The position numbers and the translations under genes are program-made. The notes beneath the pieces are model-generated. The model made no database searches and was not told the origin of the DNA. It saw only the letters and a program-made list of their open reading frames with translations. From positions 868,001 through 932,000 of the forward strand of contig NZ_CP011834.1 of assembly GCF_001412575.1 (NCBI RefSeq): a stretch of DNA of 64,000 nt. Reading direction: 5' to 3'. Below are positions 1 to 10,139 of this stretch, piece by piece (the first letter of the stretch is position 1; each line of letters begins with the position of its first letter). Origin of the DNA: Limnohabitans sp. 103DPR2. GTDB taxonomy: Bacteria > Pseudomonadota > Gammaproteobacteria > Burkholderiales > Burkholderiaceae_C.

Positions 1-2129
<2,129 letters not shown>

Positions 2130-2178
2130 AGTCCGCTGATAGAATTTGCGGCAGAGACCAGCCGCAAATGTGAGTGTA

Positions 2179-2268
<90 letters not shown>

Positions 2269-2277
2269 ACGATTGAT

Positions 2278-2307
2278 AGCCTCGCATTTTTTGCGGGGCT
2301 TTTTTTT
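2278..2307 (+). terminator. Rho-independent terminator after tRNA-Ser
   Basis: Stem AGCCTCGC (2278-2285) pairs with GCGGGGCT (2293-2300, one G-T pair) around an ATTTTTT loop and is followed by seven further T (2301-2307). It closes the serS/tRNA-Ser transcription unit. Confidence 0.9.
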
Positions 2308-2342
2308 GGACGCCAGGTGCTGAGCTCGCTGGGCGAGGATGC

Positions 2343-2392
2343 ATTGGGTGGGCTCCTCATACTGGGGTACCAGAAATCGTCACCCACCCAAT
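2343..2392. repeat. Hairpin A: 10-bp stem, 30-nt conserved loop
   Basis: The arms ATTGGGTGGG (2343-2352) and CCCACCCAAT (2383-2392) are perfect inverted copies and enclose exactly 30 nt (2353-2382). This 30-nt loop is the exact reverse complement of the loop of hairpin B (2480-2509). Within it CTGG-GGTA-CCAG can form a small inner stem. The stem sequence is unrelated to that of hairpin B. Function unknown; no T-tract follows, so it is not a standard terminator. Confidence 0.9.
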
Positions 2393-2450
2393 ACACCCTC
2401 ACCCAGACTGCGAACAGCAGCGATGGTGTTCAGAAATCCTCCGCCGACCA

Positions 2451-2538
2451 AGCGTTGAGCAGTCAGCCCTAAGGGGGGCTGACGATTTCTGGTACCCCAG
2501 TATGAGGAGGCCCCCCTTAGGGCTGACTGCTCAACGCT
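2451..2538. repeat. Hairpin B: 29-bp perfect stem, same 30-nt loop inverted
   Basis: The left arm 2451-2479 and right arm 2510-2538 are perfect 29-bp inverted copies (begins AGCGTTGAGCAGTCAGCC, ends GGCTGACTGCTCAACGCT). They enclose exactly 30 nt (2480-2509), identical to the reverse complement of 2353-2382. So the two loops could also pair with each other along 30 bp, as an alternative to the local hairpins. No transposase, target duplication or T-tract is visible. Possibly a REP- or MITE-like element; I do not recognise the family. Confidence 0.92.
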
Positions 2539-2659
2539 CCCGCAAAAGAAGCCATACAAGTCTCACCAACTAAACCGTCTAAACCGCACAAAGACCCAAC
2601 ACCTGCTAGCATCCGCATGTAACAAGCAATCAGCTTCAAAACAACAGCGGAAGGCCCCA

Positions 2660-3112
2660 ATGAACCTCAATGTCAACGGCAACAACGTCAGCTTAGACGT
2701 CGACCCCCAAATGCCCTTGCTCTGGGTTCTGCGAGACACCCTCAACCTCACCGGCACCAAATTCGGTTGCGGTGTTGCCGCGTGCGGAGCCTGCACAGTC
2801 CACAAAGACGGCCAACCCATTCGCTCTTGTGTCACACCAGTATCTAGCGTTACAGGCGCCAACATCCAAACCATCGAATCACTCGGCACAGCCGACAAAC
2901 CCAGTGCTTTGCAACAAGCTTGGATTGAAGAGCAAGTGCCCCAATGCGGCTACTGCCAAAGTGGCATGCTCATGGCAGCTGCAGCCCTCTTGGCCAGAAA
3001 ACCCAAACCCACCGATGCCGACATCGACGAAGCCATGACCAACCTGTGCCGATGCGGCACCTACCAACGCGTGCGAGCCGCCATTCACCGCGCTGCAGGA
3101 GCTCAAGCATGA
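2660..3112 (+). CDS. (2Fe-2S)-binding small subunit of a molybdenum hydroxylase, IorA-like
   Basis: Electron-transfer subunit of an aldehyde/N-heterocycle oxidoreductase of the xanthine dehydrogenase family. In the 150 residues, the N-terminal plant-type ferredoxin cluster motif is [14 protein letters not shown] with a further Cys in RSCVTPV. The C-terminal helical domain carries the second cluster in [10 protein letters not shown] and [14 protein letters not shown]. The length and two-subunit arrangement match isoquinoline 1-oxidoreductase alpha (IorA) rather than three-subunit enzymes. Its stop overlaps the next start (ATGA), indicating translational coupling to the large subunit. The true substrate cannot be read from sequence. 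Confidence 0.88.
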   Translation: MNLNVNGNNVSLDVDPQMPLLWVLRDTLNLTGTKFGCGVAACGACTVHKDGQPIRSCVTPVSSVTGANIQTIESLGTADKPSALQQAWIEEQVPQCGYCQSGMLMAAAALLARKPKPTDADIDEAMTNLCRCGTYQRVRAAIHRAAGAQA

Positions 3113-5376
3113 AGCGCCGCAACCTCATTCTCAGCGGCCTTGGACTCACAGGCGCACTCGTCGTTGGTTGGGGCGTCATGCCCCCCCGTTCACGCTTGGG
3201 CAAGCCCGACAACATGCTGCTCACAGAAGGTGATGTCGCGCTCAACGGTTGGATCAAAATTACCAAAGACGGTGGCGTGGTGTTGGCCATGCACCGCAGC
3301 GACATGGGGCAGGGCATTCACAATGCACTGGCCATGTTGGTGGCTGAAGAATTAGACGTGCCCCTCAAGCAAGTTCGCTTAGAACAAGCAGGTCACGACG
3401 CCATCTACGGCAATGTGGCCATGTTTGTGGGCACCTTGCCCTTCCATCCCCTGAAATCAGAAGGCCCAGACAAGCCCATGATGGTCAAAACAGGCGAGTG
3501 GATGGTCAGCAAAGTAGCGCGCGAATTGGGCGTCAATGCCACTGGCGGCTCATCGTCTGTCAAAGATGCATGGGAACACTTGAGAACTGCAGCGGCTACG
3601 GCCAAAGCCAGTTTGTTGTTGTCGGCTGCCGATCAGTGGAAAGTGCCTGCCAAAGAATTGAGCGTGAAAGATGGCGTGGTCAATCATGCTTCCGGCAAGT
3701 CTGCGCACTATGGTGAATTTGCCAAAGGTGCTGCAGGCCAAACGCCTGGCAATGTCGTTCTGAAAGATCGCAAAGATTGGCGCTTGATCGGTCAAGCCGC
3801 ACCTCGCGCAGACGTGCCTGCCAAAACTAATGGCAGTGCCGTATTTGGCATCGATGTGCGCGTGCCCAACATGCTGTTTGCCAGCATCGTGCAAGTGCCG
3901 CAGATGGGTGGCACGCTCAGCAGCTTCGACGCCAAAGAAGCGCTCGCCATGCCCGGTGTTGTGAAATGCGTTCAACTCGCCAGCGCTGCAGGCTCTGCAG
4001 AAGGTTTTGCAGTGGTCGCCAAAACCACTTGGCACGCCAAGCAAGCAGCAGAAAAAGTCAAAGCGCAATGGGCGCAACGTGCAGAAGGTGCCCTAGACAC
4101 AAAGCGCATTGAGTCTGAACTCAAAGACAAACTCAAAACAGAAAAAGGTTTTGCTTTTTACGAGAAAGGCGATGCCGCCAAAGCCGAGTCTGTGTCTGCG
4201 CGAATGATTGAAGCGCAATACAAAGCACCGTATTTAGCGCATGCCACCATGGAGCCCATGAACTGTACTGCGCAGTTCAAAGATGGCTCGCTTGAAATTT
4301 GGGCCCCTACGCAAGTGCCAGGCTTGGCGCGTGCAACGGCTGCTAAGTTGGCCAAGGTGTCCGATGACAAAGTCAAAGTCAACGTCACGCTATTGGGCGG
4401 TGGTTTTGGTCGTCGCTTAGAAGCCGATGTGGTGGCACAAGCCACCCAAATTGCCTTGGCACTGGATGGCGCGCCCGTTCAATTGGTCTGGTCGCGTGAA
4501 GAAGACATGGCACACGACTTTTATCGCCCCATGCATGTGGCACAGCTGAGTGCAGCCCTCAATGCCAAAGGTGAGGTGGAGAGTTTGCGCATCAAGTCAG
4601 CAGGCGATGCGATTTCCCCGCGCTGGATGTCCCGTGTTTTGCCAGCATTGTCTGGCCCCATCGATGCGCCCGACAAAACGACCGCTGAAGGCTTGTTTGA
4701 CTTGCCCTATGGATTTGCGAATCAGCACATGGCGCATGTGTCCACCAAGATGGGCGTGCCCATTGGTTTCTGGCGCTCAGTGGGCCACTCGCACAACGCA
4801 TTCTTTACTGAAAGCTTCATTGATGAGTTGGCCTTTGAAACCAAACAAGATCCTGTTGCGTTTCGCTTGGCGTTGCTTCAGCAAGCACCGCGTTATGCCG
4901 CAGTTTTGAAGTTGGCTGCAGAAAAAGCCAAATGGGGCACTGCATTGCCAGTCGGTCACGCGCACGGTGTGGCTTTGCATGAGTCGTTTGGTTCTATTGT
5001 GGCGCAAGTGGCCGAAGTGTCGATCAAGGACGGTGTGCCGCGTGTACACCGCGTGGTGTGTGCCATCGATTGCGGTACGGTGGTCAACCCTGGCACAGTG
5101 AAGCAGCAAGTAGAAAGCTCGGTGAACTTTGCATTGAGTGCTGCCCTGTTTGGCAAAATTGACATTCAAGAAGGCGTTGTGCAGCAAACCAACTTTACCC
5201 ACTATCCTTTGGTCAGTCTGGCCCAATCGCCGGTTGTGGAAACTTGGATTGTGCCCAGCACCCGTTCGCCTGAAGGTGTGGGCGAACCTGCTGTGCCGCC
5301 CCTAGCGCCTGCCGTGGCCAACGCCATGTTTAAGTTATCGGGTCAGCGTATGAGGGCTTTGCCGCTTTTGGTTTAA
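3109..5376 (+). CDS. Molybdopterin-binding large subunit of a molybdenum hydroxylase, IorB-like
   Basis: Catalytic subunit pairing with the 2Fe-2S protein upstream; it hydroxylates an aldehyde or N-heteroaromatic with water-derived oxygen. The chosen start, ATG 3109, overlaps the upstream stop and gives 755 residues starting [20 protein letters not shown], a hydrophobic and possibly Tat-like leader as in other IorB proteins. This suggests membrane or periplasmic placement. Moco-binding marks are [12 protein letters not shown] near residue 430 and the catalytic-Glu motif GVGEPAVPP near 722. No FAD subunit and no XdhC/MoaA-type maturation gene is adjacent. Electrons would have to go to a cytochrome or another carrier. 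Confidence 0.88.
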   Translation: MKRRNLILSGLGLTGALVVGWGVMPPRSRLGKPDNMLLTEGDVALNGWIKITKDGGVVLAMHRSDMGQGIHNALAMLVAEELDVPLKQVRLEQAGHDAIYGNVAMFVGTLPFHPLKSEGPDKPMMVKTGEWMVSKVARELGVNATGGSSSVKDAWEHLRTAAATAKASLLLSAADQWKVPAKELSVKDGVVNHASGKSAHYGEFAKGAAGQTPGNVVLKDRKDWRLIGQAAPRADVPAKTNGSAVFGIDVRVPNMLFASIVQVPQMGGTLSSFDAKEALAMPGVVKCVQLASAAGSAEGFAVVAKTTWHAKQAAEKVKAQWAQRAEGALDTKRIESELKDKLKTEKGFAFYEKGDAAKAESVSARMIEAQYKAPYLAHATMEPMNCTAQFKDGSLEIWAPTQVPGLARATAAKLAKVSDDKVKVNVTLLGGGFGRRLEADVVAQATQIALALDGAPVQLVWSREEDMAHDFYRPMHVAQLSAALNAKGEVESLRIKSAGDAISPRWMSRVLPALSGPIDAPDKTTAEGLFDLPYGFANQHMAHVSTKMGVPIGFWRSVGHSHNAFFTESFIDELAFETKQDPVAFRLALLQQAPRYAAVLKLAAEKAKWGTALPVGHAHGVALHESFGSIVAQVAEVSIKDGVPRVHRVVCAIDCGTVVNPGTVKQQVESSVNFALSAALFGKIDIQEGVVQQTNFTHYPLVSLAQSPVVETWIVPSTRSPEGVGEPAVPPLAPAVANAMFKLSGQRMRALPLLV

Positions 5377-5402
5377 AAAAGTGCGGGCTACACATTGGCC
5401 TG

Positions 5403-5645
5403 CTACTTTGAGAGCGAGGATGTGTTGGTGGATGCCAAGCGTTCTGCAAGCCAGACTTTGATGATGGACTGCCTGGTGACGCCCAGTTTGCTTGCTTCAC
5501 GGTCTAATGATTCAACCATCCAGGCTGGAAAATCGACATTGACGCGTTTGGGAGTTTGTTGAACACGTTTTGCGTTGTTGAGGTCCAAACTGTTGGAGAC
5601 ATCCAAGCCACTGTCAAATGCGTGATCAAATTTTTTAGCTTTCAT
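5403..5645 (-). CDS. brnA: BrnA-type antitoxin (ribbon-helix-helix)
   Basis: Small DNA-binding antitoxin that neutralises BrnT and represses the pair. The C-terminal part shows the RHH pattern RVNVDFPAWMVESLDREASK followed by a helix with GVTRQSIIKVWLAERL. I chose ATG 5645 (MKAKKFD, 80 residues); an ATG three codons earlier at 5654 is equally in frame. It overlaps the 3' end of the toxin gene, in the usual toxin-first order of brnTA. The assignment is by recalled family pattern and needs a profile search. Confidence 0.82.
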   Translation of the reverse strand: MKAKKFDHAFDSGLDVSNSLDLNNAKRVQQTPKRVNVDFPAWMVESLDREASKLGVTRQSIIKVWLAERLASTNTSSLSK

Positions 5646-5898
5646 AAAGTGCAACTTCCTCCTTGCGTGATCTTCTGACAGATATCAAGCGAATATTGAA
5701 GCCTCTGTATGTCACGACGGCTGACCAGTGAAGCTGGTCGATCACGCCGATGAGTAAATATCTGGGCTCATCTTCAACTTTTGCAGGGATTTCCAAGAGC
5801 AAGGGGTCGTTCCACAAAGCCTGTGCCGCTTCAAAATCAATGCCATGCTTGAGGAAATTCGATTCGCTTTTGCTTGAATTAAATTCAAAATCAGGCAT
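5635..5898 (-). CDS. brnT: BrnT-type ribonuclease toxin
   Basis: Eighty-seven residues of the BrnT (RelE-like fold) mRNA endonuclease family. Visible marks are the FEFNSSKSESNFLKHGIDFEAA start, DEPRYLLIG, and the C-terminal RLISVRRSRKEEVALYE, typical of BrnT. It is first in a minus-strand operon with brnA. Upstream on the minus strand, TATATT at 5912-5907 could be a -10 element in AT-rich DNA, but I find no convincing -35. Confidence 0.85.
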   Translation of the reverse strand: MPDFEFNSSKSESNFLKHGIDFEAAQALWNDPLLLEIPAKVEDEPRYLLIGVIDQLHWSAVVTYRGFNIRLISVRRSRKEEVALYES

Positions 5899-5976
5899 GT
5901 GTAGAAAATATACCTTAATTATTTAAAAATGACTAAAAAGATTGTCGGTCGATGATCCTTGGTTCAAAATCACACC

Positions 5977-6369
5977 ATGCCAAATTACAAACTCCAAGTT
6001 GAAGTTGTCCCTCAGTATCTGCCTGAACAATCCGATCCTGCGGGAGATCTGTACACATTTGCCTACAGCATCACCATCCTCAACACGGGTGACATTGCGG
6101 CGCAGGTCATCTCAAGGTCTTGGAGCGTCAACGATGCCAATGGCCTCCACGAGAAAATCAAGGGCTTGGGTGTGGTGGGCTACCAACCTTTGCTGCAACC
6201 TGGCGAAAAGTTTCAGTACACCAGTGGCACACGTTTGCGCACACCCACTGGCACCATGCACGGTAGCTATTTCTGCGTGGCCGAAGATGGCGAAAAATTT
6301 GACGTGGACATTCCCATGTTTGTGTTGGACGCCCTGAGCAATGAATCAGGCAAGCGCAATTTGCACTGA
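5977..6369 (+). CDS. apaG: ApaG (DUF525) protein
   Basis: A single-domain fibronectin-III-like protein of 130 residues, historically linked to Co2+/Mg2+ tolerance; the molecular role is unsettled. Start ATG 5977 (MPNYKLQVEVVPQYL) matches the family; the earlier GTG at 5959 adds six unusual residues. Family marks are YSITILNTGDIAAQVISRSW, the glycine-rich VVGYQPLLQPGEKFQYTSGT, and GTMHGSYFCVAEDG near the C-terminus. It is flanked by unrelated genes, so no operon function can be inferred. Confidence 0.93.
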   Translation: MPNYKLQVEVVPQYLPEQSDPAGDLYTFAYSITILNTGDIAAQVISRSWSVNDANGLHEKIKGLGVVGYQPLLQPGEKFQYTSGTRLRTPTGTMHGSYFCVAEDGEKFDVDIPMFVLDALSNESGKRNLH

Positions 6370-6419
6370 TCGCCAACATCGGCCTTCCCCTGACTTGGCC
6401 AAAAGCCACCCAATCTGAC

Positions 6420-6437
6420 AGCCCAAGGCAATGGGCT
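6420..6437 (+). terminator. Weak candidate terminator after apaG
   Basis: A 5-bp stem AGCCC/GGGCT with loop AAGGCAAT, followed shortly by TATTTTCTT. The stem is short and the T-run is interrupted, so this is only a possibility. Confidence 0.3.
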
Positions 6438-6512
6438 CGCTATTTTCTTGAGATAGCTCAAGCTTTGTAGTCGACCACGTTCAAGCTGCGGCGCAGATGC
6501 ATTAGAATCTAA

Positions 6513-6531
6513 ATAAGAATAATTCTCATTT
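6513..6531 (+). promoter_or_regulatory. Candidate Fur box upstream of feoA
   Basis: AATAAGAATAATTCTCATT agrees at 12 of 19 positions with the classical Fur box (GATAATGATAATCATTATC). It ends 10 bp before the feoA GTG. Together with the iron-uptake function of the operon, it suggests iron repression of feoAB. The site is read from sequence; binding is inference. Confidence 0.7.
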
Positions 6532-6540
6532 GTAAAGCTA

Positions 6541-6837
6541 GTGTCTTCCAACGCCTCAAGTTTTCAGACCCCTTCGATGGGGGAAGATGCTTTTGCGCTC
6601 GACCATTTTCAGGTCGGCGAGCAGGGCAGGATCACGGACATTCAGGCGGAAGCTGAATTGCTTCAGCGCATGGCGGCATTGGGTTTGCGCGAAGGGTGCG
6701 TCGTTCAGGTCCTGCGCAAGGCCAGCTTGGGTGGCCCGATTCATGTGAGGGTGGGCACCACGGAAGTGATCATGCGACGCATCGAAGCCAAGAGAATTGT
6801 GGTCGTGCCCATGCTTGACCTGATGGCAACACCATGA
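6541..6837 (+). CDS. feoA: FeoA, ferrous iron transport accessory protein
   Basis: Small SH3-like cytoplasmic protein that works with the FeoB permease. Family signs are GEQGRITDIQAEAELLQRMAALGLREGCVVQVL and the C-terminal GGPIHVRVGTTEVIMRRIEA. The frame opens at GTG 6541 (98 residues). ATG 6577 would give 86 residues, closer to the usual FeoA length of 75-85. Neither has a clear Shine-Dalgarno sequence, so the start is uncertain. The stop overlaps the feoB start by 4 nt (ATGA), showing coupling, and the Fur-box-like site is immediately upstream. Confidence 0.9.
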   Translation: MSSNASSFQTPSMGEDAFALDHFQVGEQGRITDIQAEAELLQRMAALGLREGCVVQVLRKASLGGPIHVRVGTTEVIMRRIEAKRIVVVPMLDLMATP

Positions 6838-8591
6838 AAAAAATCGTCTTGATTGGCATGCCCAACACGGGCAAGTCCACCTTGCTCAATCGCCTGACAG
6901 GCGCGCATGCCAAAGTGGGCAACTGGCCGGGCCTCACGGTGTCTTTGCTGTCAGCGCGCTTGATGGTGGGCGATCAAATGGCGCAGCTCATTGATCTGCC
7001 TGGCATTTACGATTTAAGCGGCTACTCAGAAGACGAAAAAGTGGTCACCACTTATTTGCAAACGCAAAAGCCCGATCTCATCTTGTTCATGATGAACGCG
7101 TCACAAGTGGACCGTCAAATGAACTTGTTGTCGCAAGTCACAGCGCAAGGCATCCCTGTGGTGATGGTGATGAACATGGCCGATGAGGCCAGCGCATTGG
7201 GCATCACCATCAAGCCCGAAGTGCTGAGTCAAAACTTAGGCTTGCCCATTTGTTTGCTGTCTGCCAAATACGGGCAGGGCACAGAGCAACTTCAGAAACT
7301 GATGCGAGAAGGCTTGAAGGCTGAGGCGCCGCAGGCGTTGACACCTTCAAGCGTAGAGCTGGCTTTCCAAGCCGGCGTGATGGTGCCAGCCCAGGCCTCA
7401 CATCAGTTGACCGAACGCATCGACAAAGTGTTGCTTCATCCTTGGCTGGGTTTACCGATCTTTTTTGCAGTGATGTTGTTGCTGTTTGAAGGGGTGTTTG
7501 CCATCGGCAAGCCTCTGCAAGACGGTCTGAGTTGGCTGTTCACAAGCTTGCGAACCGAAGCGCTAGAGCCTCTGCTCAGTGGATTGCCTGCCATGGCACA
7601 AGGCTTGCTGTTGGACGGTTTGTACAACGGCATCAGCACCGTGGCCAGTTTTGTGCCGCTCATCATTTTGTTTTTCTTGTTCCTTGGCATTGTTGAAGAC
7701 ACTGGCTATTTGTCGCGCGCTGCCTTCCTGATGGACGCCCTGATGTCCAAATTTGGCATGGACGGTAGAAGCTTTGTAATGTTGCTGATGGGCTTTGGTT
7801 GCAATGTGCCGGCCTTGCTGGGCACGAGGGTGATTCGCTCCAAAGGCCTGCGTTACCTCACCATGCTGACCATTCCGTTTTCTTTGTGCTCGGCGCGCTT
7901 GCAGGTGTTTGTGTTGTTCATCGCCGCCATGTTCACCACCGAGCAAGCGCCGTGGGTGTTGTTCTCTTTGTACATGGTGAGCATTTTGATGGCCATGCTC
8001 ACCTCGGTTATCTTTAAAAAGCAGTACGTCAACGTTGACGCATTTGTTTTGGAAATTCCACCTTATCGTTTGCCGACCTTGCGTCAAATGGTGCTGAAGG
8101 GTTGGCAAGAAGTCAGACATTTTTTGAGCAGAACCACACGCTTCATCATGCTTGGCGTGTTGCTCATTTGGGTGCTCACCAATTTTCCGCAAGGCGCCAC
8201 TGCCGGAAGTTTGGAAACGTGGGCGGGCCAGTTGAGCCATTGGATGGCACCATTGCTTCAGCCACTGGGCATCAATGAGCAACTGACCCTCGCCTTGGTC
8301 TTTGGCTTTGTGGCCAAAGAAGTGGTGATTGGGGCGCTGGCCGTGATCTATGGTCATGAAGGACAGGCCTTGATCGACGCCATTGTTCACAACATGGATT
8401 GGATCAGTGCCTACAGCTTCATGCTGTTTGCTTTGATCTACACGCCCTGCGTGTCCACCATTGCCACCATTCGCCATGAAACCAAGAGCTGGGCGTTCAC
8501 GGCGCTGTCGGTTGCATGGCCTTTGTGCGTTGCCTGGTTGATCAGTTTTGCGTTTTATCAAACGGCCATGTGGATCCGCCTGCATGGCTAA
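6834..8591 (+). CDS. feoB: FeoB ferrous iron permease, short form
   Basis: Inner-membrane Fe(II) transporter with an N-terminal G domain. G1 is GMPNTGKST (residues 8-16), G3 is DLPG (54-57), G4-like NMAD (114-117) and G5-like SAK (143-145). The TERIDKVLLHPWLGLPIF stretch at about 192 begins the membrane part, which has Gate/nucleoside-recognition repeats (GCNVPALLGTRVIRSKGLRY). At 585 residues it is much shorter than E. coli FeoB (773). The segment between G domain and first helix, where the GDI/helical spacer sits, is only about 30 residues. It is coupled to feoA (4-nt overlap) and overlaps a transporter remnant downstream. Confidence 0.93.
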   Translation: MKKIVLIGMPNTGKSTLLNRLTGAHAKVGNWPGLTVSLLSARLMVGDQMAQLIDLPGIYDLSGYSEDEKVVTTYLQTQKPDLILFMMNASQVDRQMNLLSQVTAQGIPVVMVMNMADEASALGITIKPEVLSQNLGLPICLLSAKYGQGTEQLQKLMREGLKAEAPQALTPSSVELAFQAGVMVPAQASHQLTERIDKVLLHPWLGLPIFFAVMLLLFEGVFAIGKPLQDGLSWLFTSLRTEALEPLLSGLPAMAQGLLLDGLYNGISTVASFVPLIILFFLFLGIVEDTGYLSRAAFLMDALMSKFGMDGRSFVMLLMGFGCNVPALLGTRVIRSKGLRYLTMLTIPFSLCSARLQVFVLFIAAMFTTEQAPWVLFSLYMVSILMAMLTSVIFKKQYVNVDAFVLEIPPYRLPTLRQMVLKGWQEVRHFLSRTTRFIMLGVLLIWVLTNFPQGATAGSLETWAGQLSHWMAPLLQPLGINEQLTLALVFGFVAKEVVIGALAVIYGHEGQALIDAIVHNMDWISAYSFMLFALIYTPCVSTIATIRHETKSWAFTALSVAWPLCVAWLISFAFYQTAMWIRLHG

Positions 8592-8835
8592 TTTAAATCA
8601 CATTCGAAAAGAAAATTTCATTGGCATTGCTTGGATGATTGCCTCCATGGCGGGCTTTTCCATTGAGGATGCGTTTCTCAAAACAGTCACCAAGCACGTT
8701 CCTGTCGGCCAAGTTTTGATGATGTTTGGTGCCGCCGGCTTGTGCGTCTTTGCACCCATGCTCTTGGGTTGCGCCATCGTCATTGGCGCTGGGCTTTTCA
8801 TTGGCTGGCAAAACCAGCGTCAAAATGCAAGTTGA
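8584..8835 (+). pseudogene. EamA/DMT transporter remnant with internal deletion
   Basis: An 83-residue frame starting ATG 8584, overlapping the feoB stop by 8 nt. The first ~50 residues (FIGIAWMIASMAGFSIEDAFLKTV and VGQVLMMFGAAGLCVFAP) look like the N-terminal helices of an EamA-family drug/metabolite exporter. Directly after comes LGCAIVIGAGLFIGWQNQRQ, which resembles the last helix and tail of the same family. Normal members have about 280-300 residues and ten helices, so some 200 residues seem to be missing in frame. It could still make a small three-helix membrane peptide. The deletion is inferred, not proven by alignment. Confidence 0.6.
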
Positions 8836-8918
8836 TGTGTGTCACTGTGGACATCAGTACTTATAAACTGACTTTGTAAATCAAAGCTTCTGAGTCAGAG
8901 AATCGCCAGGTTTGCTGT

Positions 8919-8936
8919 AACTTCAACATCGAAGTT
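8919..8936. promoter_or_regulatory. Inverted repeat AACTTC-N6-GAAGTT, candidate operator of the tumEA-like pair
   Basis: Perfect 6-bp arms at 8919-8924 and 8931-8936, 24 bp before the TTG start of the toxin-like gene. The position suits autoregulation by the HTH antitoxin. A -10-like TATACT lies at 8955-8960 directly before the TTG. Confidence 0.4.
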
Positions 8937-8960
8937 ATAAATATCAACGGGTGATATACT

Positions 8961-9326
8961 TTGACAAGTTCCAGTAACAGTCTTCAACTTCTGCTTGACA
9001 TGAACAACATGGTCTTAGACCAAGAAGATGGCTATTGGATCAAGATTCAAGCGCGGCAGGTTCTCATCACCCAAGATGTGCCGCATGGCGTTCGATACGC
9101 TCTGACATTGCATGCCCCAAATGGCAAGCGTTTGATGGGTTACGACAATGCGCATGCGCCCAAGGTGAAGACAAAGCTATTCGAAGCAAAAAGATACCCG
9201 TTTGATCACCGCCATCGTTTCGCTGCAGACCAAGGGGTGCCTTATGCATTCACAAGTATTTTTAAGCTGATCAGCGATTTTTTTGAAGAGGCAGACCGCG
9301 TGTTAAATGAGGTTAAGAAAAAATGA
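8961..9326 (+). CDS. TumE/DUF6516-like toxin
   Basis: A 121-residue protein resembling the DUF6516 (TumE) toxin family: an N-terminal LQLLLDMNNMVLDQEDGYWI segment, then HGVRYALTLHAPNGKRLMGYDNAHA, and a late DHRHRF basic stretch. TTG 8961 is used because family members carry the LLLD segment near the N-terminus. ATG 9000 would remove it. However, TATACT directly before the TTG looks like a -10 box and would favour the later start, so the start is unresolved. It overlaps the downstream HTH gene by 4 nt (ATGA). The enzymatic activity of this family is not something I can read here. Confidence 0.6.
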   Translation: MTSSSNSLQLLLDMNNMVLDQEDGYWIKIQARQVLITQDVPHGVRYALTLHAPNGKRLMGYDNAHAPKVKTKLFEAKRYPFDHRHRFAADQGVPYAFTSIFKLISDFFEEADRVLNEVKKK

Positions 9327-9670
9327 AAATAATCAAAATCGGCATTGCATCTCAGGAAAAGATTCGTGCACGCGTGCTGGCAATCGCAAAAGGTGAATTG
9401 AAGCCAAAACCCTCAGATCCTAAAATTTGGTTCACATCCATGCACTCATTGGCGCAAGTACTAAGTGATGAGAACCGGGCATTGCTTGATGTCATCCGCA
9501 CAGCAAAACCAGCATCCATCACAGAACTTGCCGAATTGACTGGCCGAAAGCAGGGCAATCTATCTCGAACCCTGAAAACAATGTCGGGCTATGGTTTGGT
9601 CAAAATGGAAAAAAGTGATCGGGCATTGCGTCCGATTGCAAAAGCTCAGAATTATCAAATTTTGGTTTGA
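9323..9670 (+). CDS. Winged-HTH antitoxin/regulator, TumA-like
   Basis: A 115-residue protein with a MarR/ArsR-like winged helix at about residues 55-105: LLDVIRTAKPASITELAEL, then TGRKQGNLSRTLKTMSGYGL and a short wing. The N-terminal basic part (KIRARVLAIAKGELKPKPSD) resembles putative DNA-binding proteins partnered with DUF6516 toxins. The ATGA overlap with the upstream gene and the inverted repeat before the pair suggest an autoregulated toxin-antitoxin operon, toxin first. Confidence 0.65.
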   Translation: MKIIKIGIASQEKIRARVLAIAKGELKPKPSDPKIWFTSMHSLAQVLSDENRALLDVIRTAKPASITELAELTGRKQGNLSRTLKTMSGYGLVKMEKSDRALRPIAKAQNYQILV

Positions 9671-9704
9671 GAACCAGTTCAGACCATCTGGGCGATGGGG
9701 ATGT

Positions 9705-10031
9705 TCAATCTTCAGCTAAGCGCTCAATGATCACGGGATCGTTGTCAGGGTTGATCACACGCACACCGTGCTTGCTCAAAATTTCGACATAAACCGATGC
9801 AGCACCTTCTTTGGCCAATGCGTCCAAGCTTTCAATCACGGCGCTCACTTTGACCGCTTCGGCCGTTTCGGCTGTGAGCCCCACTTTGCAGTCAAAGTCC
9901 CAGAAGTCAACGCCCTTGGGCAATGCACGGTTGCGCTCGCGTTTGAAGTACTTGCGAATCTCGTGCTTCACAGCTTCCAACACGCGGTCGGGGTTTTTGC
10001 CTTCAATTTGCAGGGGGAAGTTTTTTTTCAT
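9705..10031 (-). CDS. DUF6172 family protein
   Basis: A conserved hypothetical protein of 108 residues starting MKKNFPLQIEGKNPDRVLEA. It has a basic helix (IRKYFKRERNRALPKGVDF) followed by DFDCKVG and a C-terminal PDNDPVIIERL. I recall this pattern as DUF6172, common in beta- and gammaproteobacteria, with no known function. No signal peptide or membrane segment. It is transcribed towards the tumEA-like pair and away from the enoyl-CoA hydratase gene. Confidence 0.75.
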   Translation of the reverse strand: MKKNFPLQIEGKNPDRVLEAVKHEIRKYFKRERNRALPKGVDFWDFDCKVGLTAETAEAVKVSAVIESLDALAKEGAASVYVEILSKHGVRVINPDNDPVIIERLAED

Positions 10032-10139
10032 CGAAAGATCCTAGAGGGGCAAGCGCCCACAGAGGACGGTGATGCAAGGCTTGATTATCGCCCAGAGCTT
10101 AAAGGCATCTAGAATTTGCACCAAACAAATCATCAGCTT

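Larger units (their letters stand above)
2308..2659. other. Gene-free interval with two hairpin repeats
   Basis: The longest stretch in the window without a convincing gene. It contains the two conserved-loop hairpins listed separately (2343-2392 and 2451-2538) with a 58-bp spacer between them, then about 120 bp of unremarkable sequence up to iorA. Short reading frames here are broken by the repeats, have no family resemblance or ribosome binding site, and run through the tRNA on one side. Confidence 0.8.

Noticed and set aside
2353..2509. MITE-like transposon with 30-bp terminal inverted repeats
   Set aside because: The repeats fit, but no target duplication is visible and each repeat has its own flanking inverted arms, so I describe it as paired conserved-loop hairpins instead.
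7563..8585. Long open frame (340 codons) on the minus strand opposite feoB
   Set aside because: His/Gln/Arg-rich product without family likeness, mirrored exactly on a clear FeoB membrane domain; a codon-bias shadow.
8868..8898. CTGACT...AGTCAG inverted repeat behind the EamA remnant as a terminator
   Set aside because: 6-bp arms with a 19-nt loop and no T-run.
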